Shown one piece after another: positions 38,258 to 46,646 of a DNA stretch of 64,000 bases (position 1 is its first letter; every line of letters begins with the position of its first letter). The notes below the pieces were generated by a model, which did not search any database, had not been told where the DNA came from, and saw only the letters and a list, made by a program, of their open reading frames with translations. Location of the stretch: assembly GCF_014205765.1 (NCBI RefSeq), contig NZ_JACIIZ010000003.1:372001-436000 (forward strand). The letters run 5' to 3'. Source of the DNA: Nitrospirillum iridis. GTDB taxonomy: Bacteria; Pseudomonadota; Alphaproteobacteria; Azospirillales; Azospirillaceae. The translations under genes were made by a program, and so were the position numbers.

Positions 38258-39763
38258 ATGTGGGATCTGTTCGATCTGACGGCACAGCGCGCCCGGCTGA
38301 CGCCGACACGCACCGCCCTGGTGGATCTAGCCACCGGCGGGACACTGACCTATGCCGATCTGGACGACCGCGCCGCCCGCACCGCGAGCCTGTTGGCGGC
38401 ATCGGGTGTCGAACCGGGTGACCGGGTGGCGGTGCTGTGCCGCAACCGGCCGGCGTTCTTCGAGCTGTTGTTCGCCTGCGCCAAGCGTGGCTGCATCGCC
38501 GTGCCGCTGAACTGGCGCATGCCGGCGGCGGAGTTGGTCCGCGTGCTGGCCGACTGCCAGGCCAGGCTGTTGTTCCATGGCGCTGAGGACGCGGACACGG
38601 CAGGGGCCTTGGCCGGTCCGGCGCTGGCCCTGTCGAACCTGGATGATGGCCACGATGCCCGCGTGGCGGCGCAGCCGCCGCTACCGCCCCGCGAGACTTG
38701 GCCGGCGGATGACATCTGGTATCTGCTCTACACCTCCGGCACGACGGGGGAGCCCAAGGGCGTGCTCTACACCTACGGCATGGCCATGGCGAATTACGTC
38801 AATCTGCGCCAGGGCGTCGATCTTTCGGAAGACGACCGGACGCTGAATTACCTGCCGTTGTTCCACACCGCCGGCATCAACCTGCACACCCTGCCCCTGC
38901 TGATCGCCGGGGGTGAGGTGCTGGTCCAGCCTGCCTTCGACGCCGGCGCCGTGCTGGACCTGATGGCGGCCGGACGCATCACCACCTTTTTTGGCGTGCC
39001 CGCCGTCTATCGGCAACTGGCCCTGCATCCCCGGTTCAAGGATACGGATCTGGCCGCCGTGCGGCGCTGGGCCTGCGGCGGGGCGCCGCTGGACGATGCG
39101 TTGGCCCGACGCTTTGTCGAGCGCGGCGCCCGGGTCTGCAACGGCATGGGCATGACGGAAACGGGGCCAACCCTGTTCCTGAACGACCCCGAGGGGGCGA
39201 CCGCCAAGGTGGGCGCCATCGGCAAGCCGCAGATGCTGTGCCGCGTGCGGGTGGTGGATGATTCGGGGCGGGACGTTCCGGTCGGCCACGTCGGCGAGGT
39301 TTGGGTGAAGGGGGCGGCGGTGACGCCGGGGTACTGGCGCCAGCCCGTGGCGACGGCGGCGGCCTTTTCACCCGACGGGTGGCTGCGCACCGGTGACCTG
39401 GTGCGCCAGGATTCCGATGGCTATTACTATCCCGCCGGCCGCCTGAAGGAGATGTTCATTTCCGGTGGGGAGAACGTCTATCCCGTGGAGGTGGAGAACG
39501 CCTTGCTGCGCCACCCGGCGGTGCTGGAGGTGGCGGTGGTCGGGGTTCCCGACCCGGCGTGGGGGGAGGTGGGCCAGGCGCATGTGCGCGTCCATCCCGG
39601 CACCGACATCGACAGTCTGGCGCGACACTGCCGAAGCCTGCTGGCCGGTTACAAGGTGCCCCGCCATTTCGTGCTGGTGGATGATTTCCCCCGTACCGCG
39701 GCGGGCAAGATCCAGAAGCATCGGTTGGCCGCGCCGCCACCGGGCCTGGATCTGGCGTCGTGA
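38258..39763 (+). CDS. Acyl-CoA synthetase (AMP-forming)
   Basis: Activates a carboxylic acid to its CoA thioester via an acyl-AMP. It is 501 residues of the ANL superfamily. The P-loop-like LLYTSGTTGEPKGV is near 161-174; GMGMTETGP and GWLRTGDLVRQDSDGYYYPAGRLKEMF carry the adenylate-binding Asp and hinge; the catalytic Lys is in TAAGKIQKH near the C-terminus. Chain length and ring preference cannot be read. It overlaps the MaoC gene by GTGA, a translational coupling. Confidence 0.92.
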   Translation: MWDLFDLTAQRARLTPTRTALVDLATGGTLTYADLDDRAARTASLLAASGVEPGDRVAVLCRNRPAFFELLFACAKRGCIAVPLNWRMPAAELVRVLADCQARLLFHGAEDADTAGALAGPALALSNLDDGHDARVAAQPPLPPRETWPADDIWYLLYTSGTTGEPKGVLYTYGMAMANYVNLRQGVDLSEDDRTLNYLPLFHTAGINLHTLPLLIAGGEVLVQPAFDAGAVLDLMAAGRITTFFGVPAVYRQLALHPRFKDTDLAAVRRWACGGAPLDDALARRFVERGARVCNGMGMTETGPTLFLNDPEGATAKVGAIGKPQMLCRVRVVDDSGRDVPVGHVGEVWVKGAAVTPGYWRQPVATAAAFSPDGWLRTGDLVRQDSDGYYYPAGRLKEMFISGGENVYPVEVENALLRHPAVLEVAVVGVPDPAWGEVGQAHVRVHPGTDIDSLARHCRSLLAGYKVPRHFVLVDDFPRTAAGKIQKHRLAAPPPGLDLAS

Positions 39764-40521
39764 GTGGCGCGGGGATCGGGCGCACGCTGAGCCAAGGCGA
39801 TTTCCAGGCCTTCGCCCGGTTGTCGGGCGACGACAACCCCATTCACCTGGACCCGGACCACGCCGCCCGTACCCGCTTTGGCCGCACCGTGGCCCATGGC
39901 GCCCTGTTGTGCGCCATCCTGCGCGGGCTGGCCGCCGAGGTGTCGCCCGGCCAGCCCCTGGCACGGCTGGCCGTGACCTTTCCGGCGCCGGCCTACGCGG
40001 ACGAGGCGCTGACCTTCCACGCGACAACCGCTGATGGCGCGCGCGTCGGGGTGATGGCGCGGCGGGAGGCGGATGGTCAGGCGGTTTGTGACGGCGTGGC
40101 GACCTTGGCCGCATTGGCGCCTGACCCCGGCTGGCGCGATCCGCCCCCCGGCGCCACCGCCGCCGTCACCCGTCTTTACACGGCTGCCGATCTGGAGGCC
40201 TACGAACACCTGACCGGTCATCGCCTGCGCGAACCGCTGGTGCTGAGCCTTTTCTCCTTCCTGTTGGGCGTCCAATTGCCGGGGCCGGGCACCAACTATC
40301 TGAAACAGGAAACAGTGTTCTGGCGTCACGCGCCCATGGGTGCGGCGCTGTCCGCCACCGTGTCCATTACCCGCCTGCGGCCGGATAAGCGGCTGGTCGA
40401 CCTGGCCACCATCTGCCGCGTTCATGATGGCGATGGACCAGACGCCATCGTCGCCACCGGCCGGGCCCTGGTGCTGGCGCCGCACTGGACTGCCCAGGAT
40501 TGGGCGTTCCATGCCGAATAG
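39760..40521 (+). CDS. Double-hotdog MaoC-type acyl dehydratase/hydratase
   Basis: A 253-residue protein with two hotdog folds. The N-terminal half has the hydratase-2 motif SGDDNPIHLDPDHA (Asp24/His29) and AHGALLCAIL; the C-terminal half lacks the dyad but keeps the GPGTNYLKQ strand pattern. It probably hydrates an enoyl-CoA or dehydrates a hydroxyacyl-CoA made from the product of the adjacent ligase. GTG 39760 overlaps the ligase stop. No acyl-CoA dehydrogenase or thiolase is in this cluster, so the rest of the pathway must be elsewhere. Confidence 0.82.
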   Translation: MSGAGIGRTLSQGDFQAFARLSGDDNPIHLDPDHAARTRFGRTVAHGALLCAILRGLAAEVSPGQPLARLAVTFPAPAYADEALTFHATTADGARVGVMARREADGQAVCDGVATLAALAPDPGWRDPPPGATAAVTRLYTAADLEAYEHLTGHRLREPLVLSLFSFLLGVQLPGPGTNYLKQETVFWRHAPMGAALSATVSITRLRPDKRLVDLATICRVHDGDGPDAIVATGRALVLAPHWTAQDWAFHAE

Positions 40522-40555
40522 GGGGTGCTTGCAACGCGCCGGTGGATAGGGCCAC

Positions 40556-41893
40556 TCAGCCCTTGGGGATTCCCGGCTGCAGATAGCGCAGCAGCCCCCT
40601 CATCTCCGCCGCATACCCGGCGACGTCAGGGGGAGCGTCCAAGGCGTGCAGAATCTGCGCCCGCCCCTGCATCCAGGTCGAGATGATCTGCGCCTGGAAG
40701 GGGGAGAGGGGGGGCTGATCGTGCAACACCCTGTTCAGCGCCACCCCTATGCGGGCGCCGCGGTTCTGGCGGAAGGTCAGGTATAGGGGGGCCAGGGTGG
40801 CGTCGCGGCAGGATTCCAGGGCGAAGTCACCCAGGGCGTGGGTGGTGTTGCGGCCGGCGATACGGCCGCCTTCCACCGGGGTCAGCATATGGTCGGCCAC
40901 CGCCCGCAGAAAGATGCCCAGTGGCGGCAGTTCGCGGCGCTCCGCCGGAATCTCCCGCCGCAGTTCACCGTGAATGAACTGGAAGGCGCGGCGGATGATG
41001 TCCCCCCGGGACCGGAAATAGTAGGTGGTGGAGGAGAGGGAGACACCGGCCCGGTGTGCCACGGCGCGATGGGTCACGGCGGCCACGCCCTGGTCGATGA
41101 TGGTGGCGACGGCGGCGGCGACGATGCGCCGCTCCGTCTCGCCGGCTGGCTCCGTGCCCTGGTCGGTCGCGTCGGCCGGGCGGCGCAGGCGGTCGTGCCA
41201 CAGGGCACTGCGGTCATCCTCCGGATCGCAAAGATGGCGGATGTTTTCCACCACCGACAGGGCGAAGCCGGTGGCGCCGCCAGCGACCAGCAGGGTCGAG
41301 CGATCCCCCACCATGTAGTGCAACATCATGTCGGCGACATGCAGGGGCAGGCCGGCCAGCGCGAACAGGTCGCGGTATTGGCCGCGCCGTTCTTCATACC
41401 ACTGGGCCAGGATGGGGCGCAGGGGGGCGGTGTGGCGGGCCTGGTGGATCAGCTCATACCACACCAGTTCCAAGGTGGCCTGCCGGGCCGACAGATCCAG
41501 CGTCTGCGCCACCAAGGCGTCGGCCAGGGCGAAAAGCGGCAAGCCACCGTCGCCCAGCGACACGCGGAAGTGCTGCCAAGATTCACGGTCCCGCTCCGCC
41601 GCCGCCTGGAACACCGCCTGGGTCAGGCTGTCCTTGTCGCCCAGATGATAGGGGACGGCGCTGGTGGAAAGGCCGGCGGCGGCGGCCAGGTTCCGGACGC
41701 TCAGCGCCTTCAGGCCGCCCTGGCCCAGAAGCGTGTGCGCCTGGTCGATCAGTCGCTCGCGGGTACCATCCTGGGCGGCCCGGGCCGTGAGGAGGGGTGG
41801 CGCCGGGGCATCGGGGATGGGCGGGGCGAGGGGTGGGATCAGGCCGGGCTTCATGACCGCGCTTTTTTCTGTCGAAGCGCACTGATAATCCAT
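40556..41893 (-). CDS. Tandem TetR-TetR fusion regulator
   Basis: A 445-residue protein holding two complete TetR repressor modules. HTH 1 is at about 43-92 (LIDQAHTLLGQGGLKALSVRNLAAAAGLS) and HTH 2 at about 255-303 (VAATIIDQGVAAVTHRAVAHRAGVS), each followed by a helical ligand-type domain. Normal TetR proteins are about 200 residues and dimerise; a covalent two-unit chain could act as a built-in dimer recognising an asymmetric site. No frameshift or stop separates the halves. The start is uncertain: ATG 41893 and ATG 41854 are both possible, neither with a good ribosome site. It is convergent with the MaoC gene. Confidence 0.85.
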   Translation of the reverse strand: MDYQCASTEKSAVMKPGLIPPLAPPIPDAPAPPLLTARAAQDGTRERLIDQAHTLLGQGGLKALSVRNLAAAAGLSTSAVPYHLGDKDSLTQAVFQAAAERDRESWQHFRVSLGDGGLPLFALADALVAQTLDLSARQATLELVWYELIHQARHTAPLRPILAQWYEERRGQYRDLFALAGLPLHVADMMLHYMVGDRSTLLVAGGATGFALSVVENIRHLCDPEDDRSALWHDRLRRPADATDQGTEPAGETERRIVAAAVATIIDQGVAAVTHRAVAHRAGVSLSSTTYYFRSRGDIIRRAFQFIHGELRREIPAERRELPPLGIFLRAVADHMLTPVEGGRIAGRNTTHALGDFALESCRDATLAPLYLTFRQNRGARIGVALNRVLHDQPPLSPFQAQIISTWMQGRAQILHALDAPPDVAGYAAEMRGLLRYLQPGIPKG

Positions 41894-41990
41894 CCCCGAC
41901 GCGACGGCAATGATCGTTTGTCACAGCATGTCACAATTGCCGGCGAGGCCGGCTTCAAGGGGCGTGGACCGGGTTGGCAGTAGGCTCCGC

Positions 41991-42632
41991 CTAAGGTTTT
42001 TCGGCCAGGTAGGCGGCGCTGAAGGTCTTCCGGGCGGCGGCGATGGGGCTGAGCGTCGGGTAGAATTGTACGAAAGTGGTGTCCACCGCCCCATGGGCCT
42101 GATGGCAGCTGTAACAGCTCTGCTCCACCGGCAATTGCTCTGCCGGTTTGGGGTGCGCCTCATCGGCGTCGAAGGCGTAGAAGGCCCAGCCATCATCATG
42201 GAAGCGCGCCACATCCTTCACATGCACCTCCAGCCCCATCACCTCCGGCGTCTGGAAATGACCGTTCTTGTTGATGGAGCCCTTGTCCGCCGCACCACGC
42301 ACCTCCAGGACGAAGACGGTCTTGTCGGGCCAGGTGCCGGTTTCCTTGAAGGCCAGGTAGGCCCCCCGGTTAACGAAGACATTGTCGAACATGGAATGGC
42401 CCATGCGGGCGGCGGGGCCATAGGCCATGTCCAGGCCGGACGTGAGATAAACCCAGTCCCGATAGTCGGCCGGGAAGGTCATCCGGTCATCCTTGTCGAA
42501 CTGGGGCGCCCCTTGCGGCGGCGGGGCGTCGGTCGCGGCCGACGGACGGGCCGACACCAGGAGCAGCGAGAGCGGCAGAAAAAGCGGGAGCATCGCCGCC
42601 GCGACGCGGCGGGCAGCGGGGAACCTGGCCAT
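41991..42632 (-). CDS. Cytochrome P460-family protein
   Basis: A 213-residue exported protein: signal peptide about 1-33 (AAAMLPLFLPLSLLLVS), then the P460 beta-sandwich with VYLTSGLDMAYGP and FVNRGAYLAFKETG. The single heme motif CYSCH is at Cys173-His177. Family members oxidise hydroxylamine or act in NO detoxification; in some, a lysine cross-links to the heme, and Lys residues at 96 and 104 are candidates but not proven. It is 30 bases after the GlxA-like gene on the same strand. Confidence 0.85.
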   Translation of the reverse strand: MARFPAARRVAAAMLPLFLPLSLLLVSARPSAATDAPPPQGAPQFDKDDRMTFPADYRDWVYLTSGLDMAYGPAARMGHSMFDNVFVNRGAYLAFKETGTWPDKTVFVLEVRGAADKGSINKNGHFQTPEVMGLEVHVKDVARFHDDGWAFYAFDADEAHPKPAEQLPVEQSCYSCHQAHGAVDTTFVQFYPTLSPIAAARKTFSAAYLAEKP

Positions 42633-42662
42633 GGGGCCTCCGATGGTTGAAGGGAAAGGGAC

Positions 42663-43676
42663 TCAGGCGGTGCCGGGGGCGGCCGTTGAGGTAAAGTGCG
42701 CCTGGTACTGGCTGGGTGAAACGCCGTAGCGCTGGCGGAAGGCGCGGCGGAAAGCGTCGGCGCTGCGGAAGCCGATGGCGGGCGCCAGGCCGTCGACGCT
42801 CACGCCCGGCTGCACCAGGCGGCGACAGGCCTCGCCCAACCGCAGGTCGGTGACATAGTCCGCTGGCGGGCGGCCCAGGGCGGCGGTGAAGCGGCGGCGG
42901 AATTGCCGGGGGCTCAAATTGACCCGTTGCGCCAGTTCGTCCACCGAGAGATCACGATGCAGATTGCCCAGCATCCAGGCCGACAGGTCGGCGAAGCGAT
43001 CCGATGTGCGGCTTTGGAAGCGCAGGGGTTCGGAAAACTGCGCCTGGCCGCCCGGGCGTTTCATGAACACCACCAGTTCGCGTGCCACCGCCAGGGCCAG
43101 GGCCGGCCCATGGTCCTCCTCAACCAGCGACAGCGCCAAATCAATGCCGGCGGTGACACCCGCCGCCGTGTAGAAACGTCCATCCTTCAGGAACAAGGCG
43201 TCGTCGCAGACGCGCAGGGCGGGAAAGCGGCGGGCCAGATCGGCGGCGTGGCGCCAATGGGTGGTGACGCGGCGGCCATCCATCAGGCCGCTGGCCGCCA
43301 GGCCGTAGATGCCGGTGCAGACACTGGCCACCCGCCGGATGCCGTCCGACCGCGCCGCCAGCCATCGGGCCACGGCGGCGTTGGTGCCAGGATCGCGCAG
43401 GCCTTTGCCGCCGGCGATGACCAGCGTGTCCAGGGCCGGGATATCGCCAGCCGCCAGACTATGCGTCGGCGCGAAGGTCAAGCCGGATTCACTGGTGAAG
43501 GGGCCCGCTTCCACCCCCAGCATAACGACGTGGTAGGGGCGGGGGCGCGGTGGGCCACCACCTTCCCCCCATTCCGCCAAATCGCCGGCATTGGCAAAAA
43601 CCTCCGCCGGCCCTGTCACGTCCAGGGCATTGACGCCGTCATAACCCAAAACGCCAATGATCGCCGGTTCCCGCAT
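42663..43676 (-). CDS. GlxA-type AraC-family regulator with DJ-1/PfpI domain
   Basis: A 337-residue regulator. The N-terminal DJ-1/PfpI-like domain (about 5-180) has ASVCTGIYGLAASGLM around a Cys-elbow, and the C-terminal AraC double HTH (about 220-325) has SLDELAQRV-like and YRLGEACRRL-like helices. ATG 43676 follows AAGGGG; a longer frame to 43766 is not needed. Upstream lies a hairpin at 43749-43768. Position before cytochrome P460 suggests shared regulation. Confidence 0.87.
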   Translation of the reverse strand: MREPAIIGVLGYDGVNALDVTGPAEVFANAGDLAEWGEGGGPPRPRPYHVVMLGVEAGPFTSESGLTFAPTHSLAAGDIPALDTLVIAGGKGLRDPGTNAAVARWLAARSDGIRRVASVCTGIYGLAASGLMDGRRVTTHWRHAADLARRFPALRVCDDALFLKDGRFYTAAGVTAGIDLALSLVEEDHGPALALAVARELVVFMKRPGGQAQFSEPLRFQSRTSDRFADLSAWMLGNLHRDLSVDELAQRVNLSPRQFRRRFTAALGRPPADYVTDLRLGEACRRLVQPGVSVDGLAPAIGFRSADAFRRAFRQRYGVSPSQYQAHFTSTAAPGTA

Positions 43677-43748
43677 GGCCTCTGTCCCCTTCGCGCCCGG
43701 CTGACGGGGGGCGCGTCTCACGGGGGCAGTATCAGGCGCGGTGGCGCC

Positions 43749-43768
43749 GGGTGGAAGGACGTCCACCC
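43749..43768. promoter_or_regulatory. GGGTGGA inverted repeat between AraC regulator and aldo/keto reductase
   Basis: Arms GGGTGGA / TCCACCC with a 6-base spacer. It is about 75 bases upstream of the AraC-type start and 80 bases past the aldo/keto reductase stop; operator or hairpin terminator cannot be distinguished. Confidence 0.4.
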
Positions 43769-43847
43769 GACACTTCCGGCCATCCCCGATGGCACCCCGC
43801 GGAATGGCACCATGACCTGATCAAGGGGGGGTGGGCGGGCGCCCAGG

Positions 43848-44795
43848 TCAGGGCACCTCGTGGCCCTGGCTGGCCTGCAGGATTTGGAACCAGTGCTGGC
43901 GCTGCATCTTCAGGCTGGCGGCCTGCATATAGGTTCGCACCCGGGCCAGGCGGCTGGTGCCCAGCACCGGCACCGGCCGGGAGGGGTGGCGCATCAGCCA
44001 CGCCAGCGCCACCGTCCCCGGATCGGCCACACCCATCTCCGCGCCCACGGCCTCCAGCGCCGCCAGGGTGCGGCGCGCCTGGTCCGTGGCGCCGGTGAAC
44101 AGGCCGCCACCACCCAGGGGCGACCAGGCCATGGGCCGCATGCGCAGTTCCAGCGCCTGGTCCAGGGTGCCATCGAACAGGGGCGCCAGGGTGGTGACCG
44201 AGAATTCGATCTGATTGGTGACCAGTGGCCGGCCCAGACGCGACTGCAGCAGGCGCACCTGTGACGGATTGTGGTTGGAGACGCCGACATGGCGCACCAT
44301 GCCACCGCGCAACAGCCGGTCCAGGGCGTCGGCGGTGTTGTCGGGGTTCATCAGCGGATCCGGCCGATGCAGCAACAGCAGGTCCACGTAGTCCGTGCCC
44401 AGGTTGCGCAGCGACTGTTCCACCGAGGCGAGGATGTGGTCGCCACAGCTGTTGTAGTGCTTCACCACATGGCTGGGCCGCTGCGGCGACAGCAGGGCGA
44501 TGTCGCACTTGGTGACCAGTTGCAGGGCGGAGCGGCGACCGCCCCATTCCTTAAGCGCCTGGCCGAACAGCGTCTCCGCCCCGTAATCGCCGTAAATGTC
44601 GGCATGATCGAAGCTGCTGATCCCCAGCTCCAGGCAACCGTCGAGAAAGCGGGCAAGCTTTGCCGGGGTGTCGGTTTCTTCCCCCTCGCGTGAGCGCCAG
44701 GCACCCCAGACCAGCGGCGACAGCCGGGGGCCTTCGGCGTGCAGGCAGCTCTGGGCGTCGGGAACGGGGGGGCTATGGGTCGCGGTGCCAGGCAT
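43848..44795 (-). CDS. Aldo/keto reductase (YdhF-like)
   Basis: An NADPH-dependent oxidoreductase of 315 residues, TIM-barrel fold. It has DHADIYGDYGAE with the catalytic Tyr, then LVTKCDI carrying the Lys, a His in LLLHRPDPLMNPD, GVSNHNPSQV, and a C-terminal PVLGTSRLARV NADP-binding segment. It reduces aldehydes or ketones; substrate unknown. It is followed by the AraC-type gene in the same direction, but a 171-base gap with a palindrome separates them. Confidence 0.88.
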   Translation of the reverse strand: MPGTATHSPPVPDAQSCLHAEGPRLSPLVWGAWRSREGEETDTPAKLARFLDGCLELGISSFDHADIYGDYGAETLFGQALKEWGGRRSALQLVTKCDIALLSPQRPSHVVKHYNSCGDHILASVEQSLRNLGTDYVDLLLLHRPDPLMNPDNTADALDRLLRGGMVRHVGVSNHNPSQVRLLQSRLGRPLVTNQIEFSVTTLAPLFDGTLDQALELRMRPMAWSPLGGGGLFTGATDQARRTLAALEAVGAEMGVADPGTVALAWLMRHPSRPVPVLGTSRLARVRTYMQAASLKMQRQHWFQILQASQGHEVP

Positions 44796-45046
44796 GGACA
44801 GGATCCGGTTTCTGGGGATGGGGAATGAAGAGCGTGCGAAAACCGTCTGAACTGCAGGGGCGCCATCGCCCCGTTTGTCCTGCGCCGATCTTCAGCCTCT
44901 CCAGGGACCGCCGTCGAGTGGAAAACATCAAAGTCGCGCCTTATCTCGCCCCCACCCATGCCGGCCTCGACCAGGGGTGGGGTGGGGCCATCCAGTCCTC
45001 CTCCATCGCGGGTGGTGGCGTCCGCTTGCCCGCTCGCCATGCTCGC

Positions 45047-45062
45047 TGGCACAATACCTGCA
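45047..45062 (+). promoter_or_regulatory. Sigma-54-like promoter before the kinase gene
   Basis: TGGCACA-ATAC-CTGCA matches the -24/-12 pattern with exact GG-N10-GC spacing (GG at 45048-45049, GC at 45060-45061). It lies about 90 bases before ATG 45154. The -12 box has CTGC rather than TTGC, so strength is uncertain and no activator is adjacent. Confidence 0.5.
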
Positions 45063-45094
45063 TATTTGTCGGGACGTGCATGTTTGTCGGGGCG
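45059..45094. repeat. 18-bp tandem repeat, two copies
   Basis: Two head-to-tail copies of TGCATRTTTGTCGGGRCG (45059-45076 and 45077-45094) differ at two positions. They overlap the -12 part of the sigma-54-like site, so a regulator bound here could control the promoter. Confidence 0.6.
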
Positions 45095-45153
45095 AGCATC
45101 CGCTTAGAGGTAAGGGGCCGTGCCGCCGGTACCGGTCCTGAGGAGAGGTCGCG

Positions 45154-46629
45154 ATGAGCCTGACGATACTGTTCGATGATAGCCGGCGGGTTCCCGACGA
45201 CGTCCTCAGCATGACCGGGGTGGTCTGTTTCGGTGGCCTGATCCATGGGCGGCGCACGCTGCTTCGCCATCTGCAAGAAGCGGCCCAGGAGGCGGGTCTG
45301 TCGCCGCCCGTGGTGCTCACCACCCGGGCCGCTCTGGATGAGGCGGCCGAGCGGGCGGGGGCGGCCCCCGCTTCGGCCCAGTTCCTGCTGTTCCCCGCCA
45401 ACCTGGCGGCCCCCTCGCCTCGGGGGCATCTGACCCGGATGTTGAAGTCCCTGGCCCAGGCCGGTGGCAACCACGCCTGGCCGGTGCGTACCGCCGCCGA
45501 CTGGACCGGTCTGGTCCTGGTGGAACAGCGTCTGGCCGAGGGGGCGCTGGGGGCCCTGGCGCAAGGGCGTTTGCGGGAATTCGTGACCCGGCGGCGCAAG
45601 GATTTCGCGGCGCCGGAGCGGGCGGAGCTGGGCCTGATCGATTTGCGCGACCCGGCCCAGTTCGTGGGCTTCCTCGCCAATAATTTCGATGCGCGCCACT
45701 TCAATTCCATCAGTGATGGGCCGGACTACACCCTGGTGAAACGCTCGCGCGACCGGGCCAAGCTGCGCCGGGAATTCGAGTATTACGGTCTGCTGCCGGC
45801 GCAGCAGCGCATCTACTTCGTCCAGCCCTTCGATTTCCAGGATGATGGCGAGACCGCCAGCTATCGCATGGAACGCCTGCTGATCGCCGACATGGGCATC
45901 CAGTGGGTGCACGGCGTCATGACGCCGGCGGAATTCGGCCTGTTCCTGGACCGGATGTTCAGCTATGTGGCCCAGCGGCCGACGCGCCCCGTGGCCCGGC
46001 CACAGGGCAGGGCCGTCATGGACCGGCTCTACCGTGACAAGGTGGTGGAGCGGGTGGCCCTGCTCAAGAGCTTGCCGGCCTACCGCGACCTGGCGCCGCT
46101 GCTGTCCCGGGCCGTGGGCGGCATCGACGCGTTGGCGGAGCGCTATCTGGCGGCGTACGAGGCCTCGCGTGACCGGTTCGCCGCCGACCAACTGGTGGTG
46201 GGCCACGGCGACCTGTGCTTCTCCAACATCCTCTATTCAAAGACGACCCAGCTGTTGCGCTTCATCGATCCGCGGGGGGTTGAGTCGGCCGACGCGCTGT
46301 ACACCGACCCCTATTATGATCTCGCCAAGCTGTCCCATTCCATCCTGGGGGGCTATGACTTCATCAACAGCGGGCAATATGACGTGGCCTTGGACGCCGA
46401 TCTTGGGCTGACCCTGGCCAACAACGCCGGCGATCGCGACTGGGCGCAGGGCCTGTTCCGCGATCGCCTGGCCCCGGCGGGCTTTGATCCCCGTCTGGTC
46501 CGGCTGTGTGAGGCCTCGCTGTTCATCAGCATGGCGCCCTTGCACATCGACGTGCCGAAGAAGATCCTGGGCTTCGCCCTGACCGCCCAGTCCATCCTGG
46601 ATGAGATCGAGCGGCCCCCCGCCGCCTGA
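45154..46629 (+). CDS. APH/choline-kinase-fold small-molecule kinase
   Basis: A 491-residue protein whose C-terminal half is an aminoglycoside/choline-kinase-like phosphotransferase: catalytic loop HGDLCFSN (His351, Asp353, Asn358) and metal-binding Asp372 in FIDPRG. The N-terminal half (about 1-190) looks like a separate alpha/beta domain with no motif I recognise. Kinases of this kind sit in surface-polysaccharide loci next to nucleotidyltransferases and phosphorylate sugar or small-molecule substituents. GAGGAGAGG precedes ATG 45154. The next gene, 17 bases away, is such a nucleotidyltransferase. No glycosyltransferases are nearby. Confidence 0.75.
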   Translation: MSLTILFDDSRRVPDDVLSMTGVVCFGGLIHGRRTLLRHLQEAAQEAGLSPPVVLTTRAALDEAAERAGAAPASAQFLLFPANLAAPSPRGHLTRMLKSLAQAGGNHAWPVRTAADWTGLVLVEQRLAEGALGALAQGRLREFVTRRRKDFAAPERAELGLIDLRDPAQFVGFLANNFDARHFNSISDGPDYTLVKRSRDRAKLRREFEYYGLLPAQQRIYFVQPFDFQDDGETASYRMERLLIADMGIQWVHGVMTPAEFGLFLDRMFSYVAQRPTRPVARPQGRAVMDRLYRDKVVERVALLKSLPAYRDLAPLLSRAVGGIDALAERYLAAYEASRDRFAADQLVVGHGDLCFSNILYSKTTQLLRFIDPRGVESADALYTDPYYDLAKLSHSILGGYDFINSGQYDVALDADLGLTLANNAGDRDWAQGLFRDRLAPAGFDPRLVRLCEASLFISMAPLHIDVPKKILGFALTAQSILDEIERPPAA

Positions 46630-46646
46630 CGGAAAGCCCGCCGCCA

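Larger units (their letters stand above)
44796..45153. other. 358-base gap: promoter-like and repeat elements
   Basis: This gap between the aldo/keto reductase and the kinase gene holds no gene I can support. Its right end holds a sigma-54-like site and an 18-bp tandem repeat described separately; the left part shows nothing clear. Confidence 0.6.
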
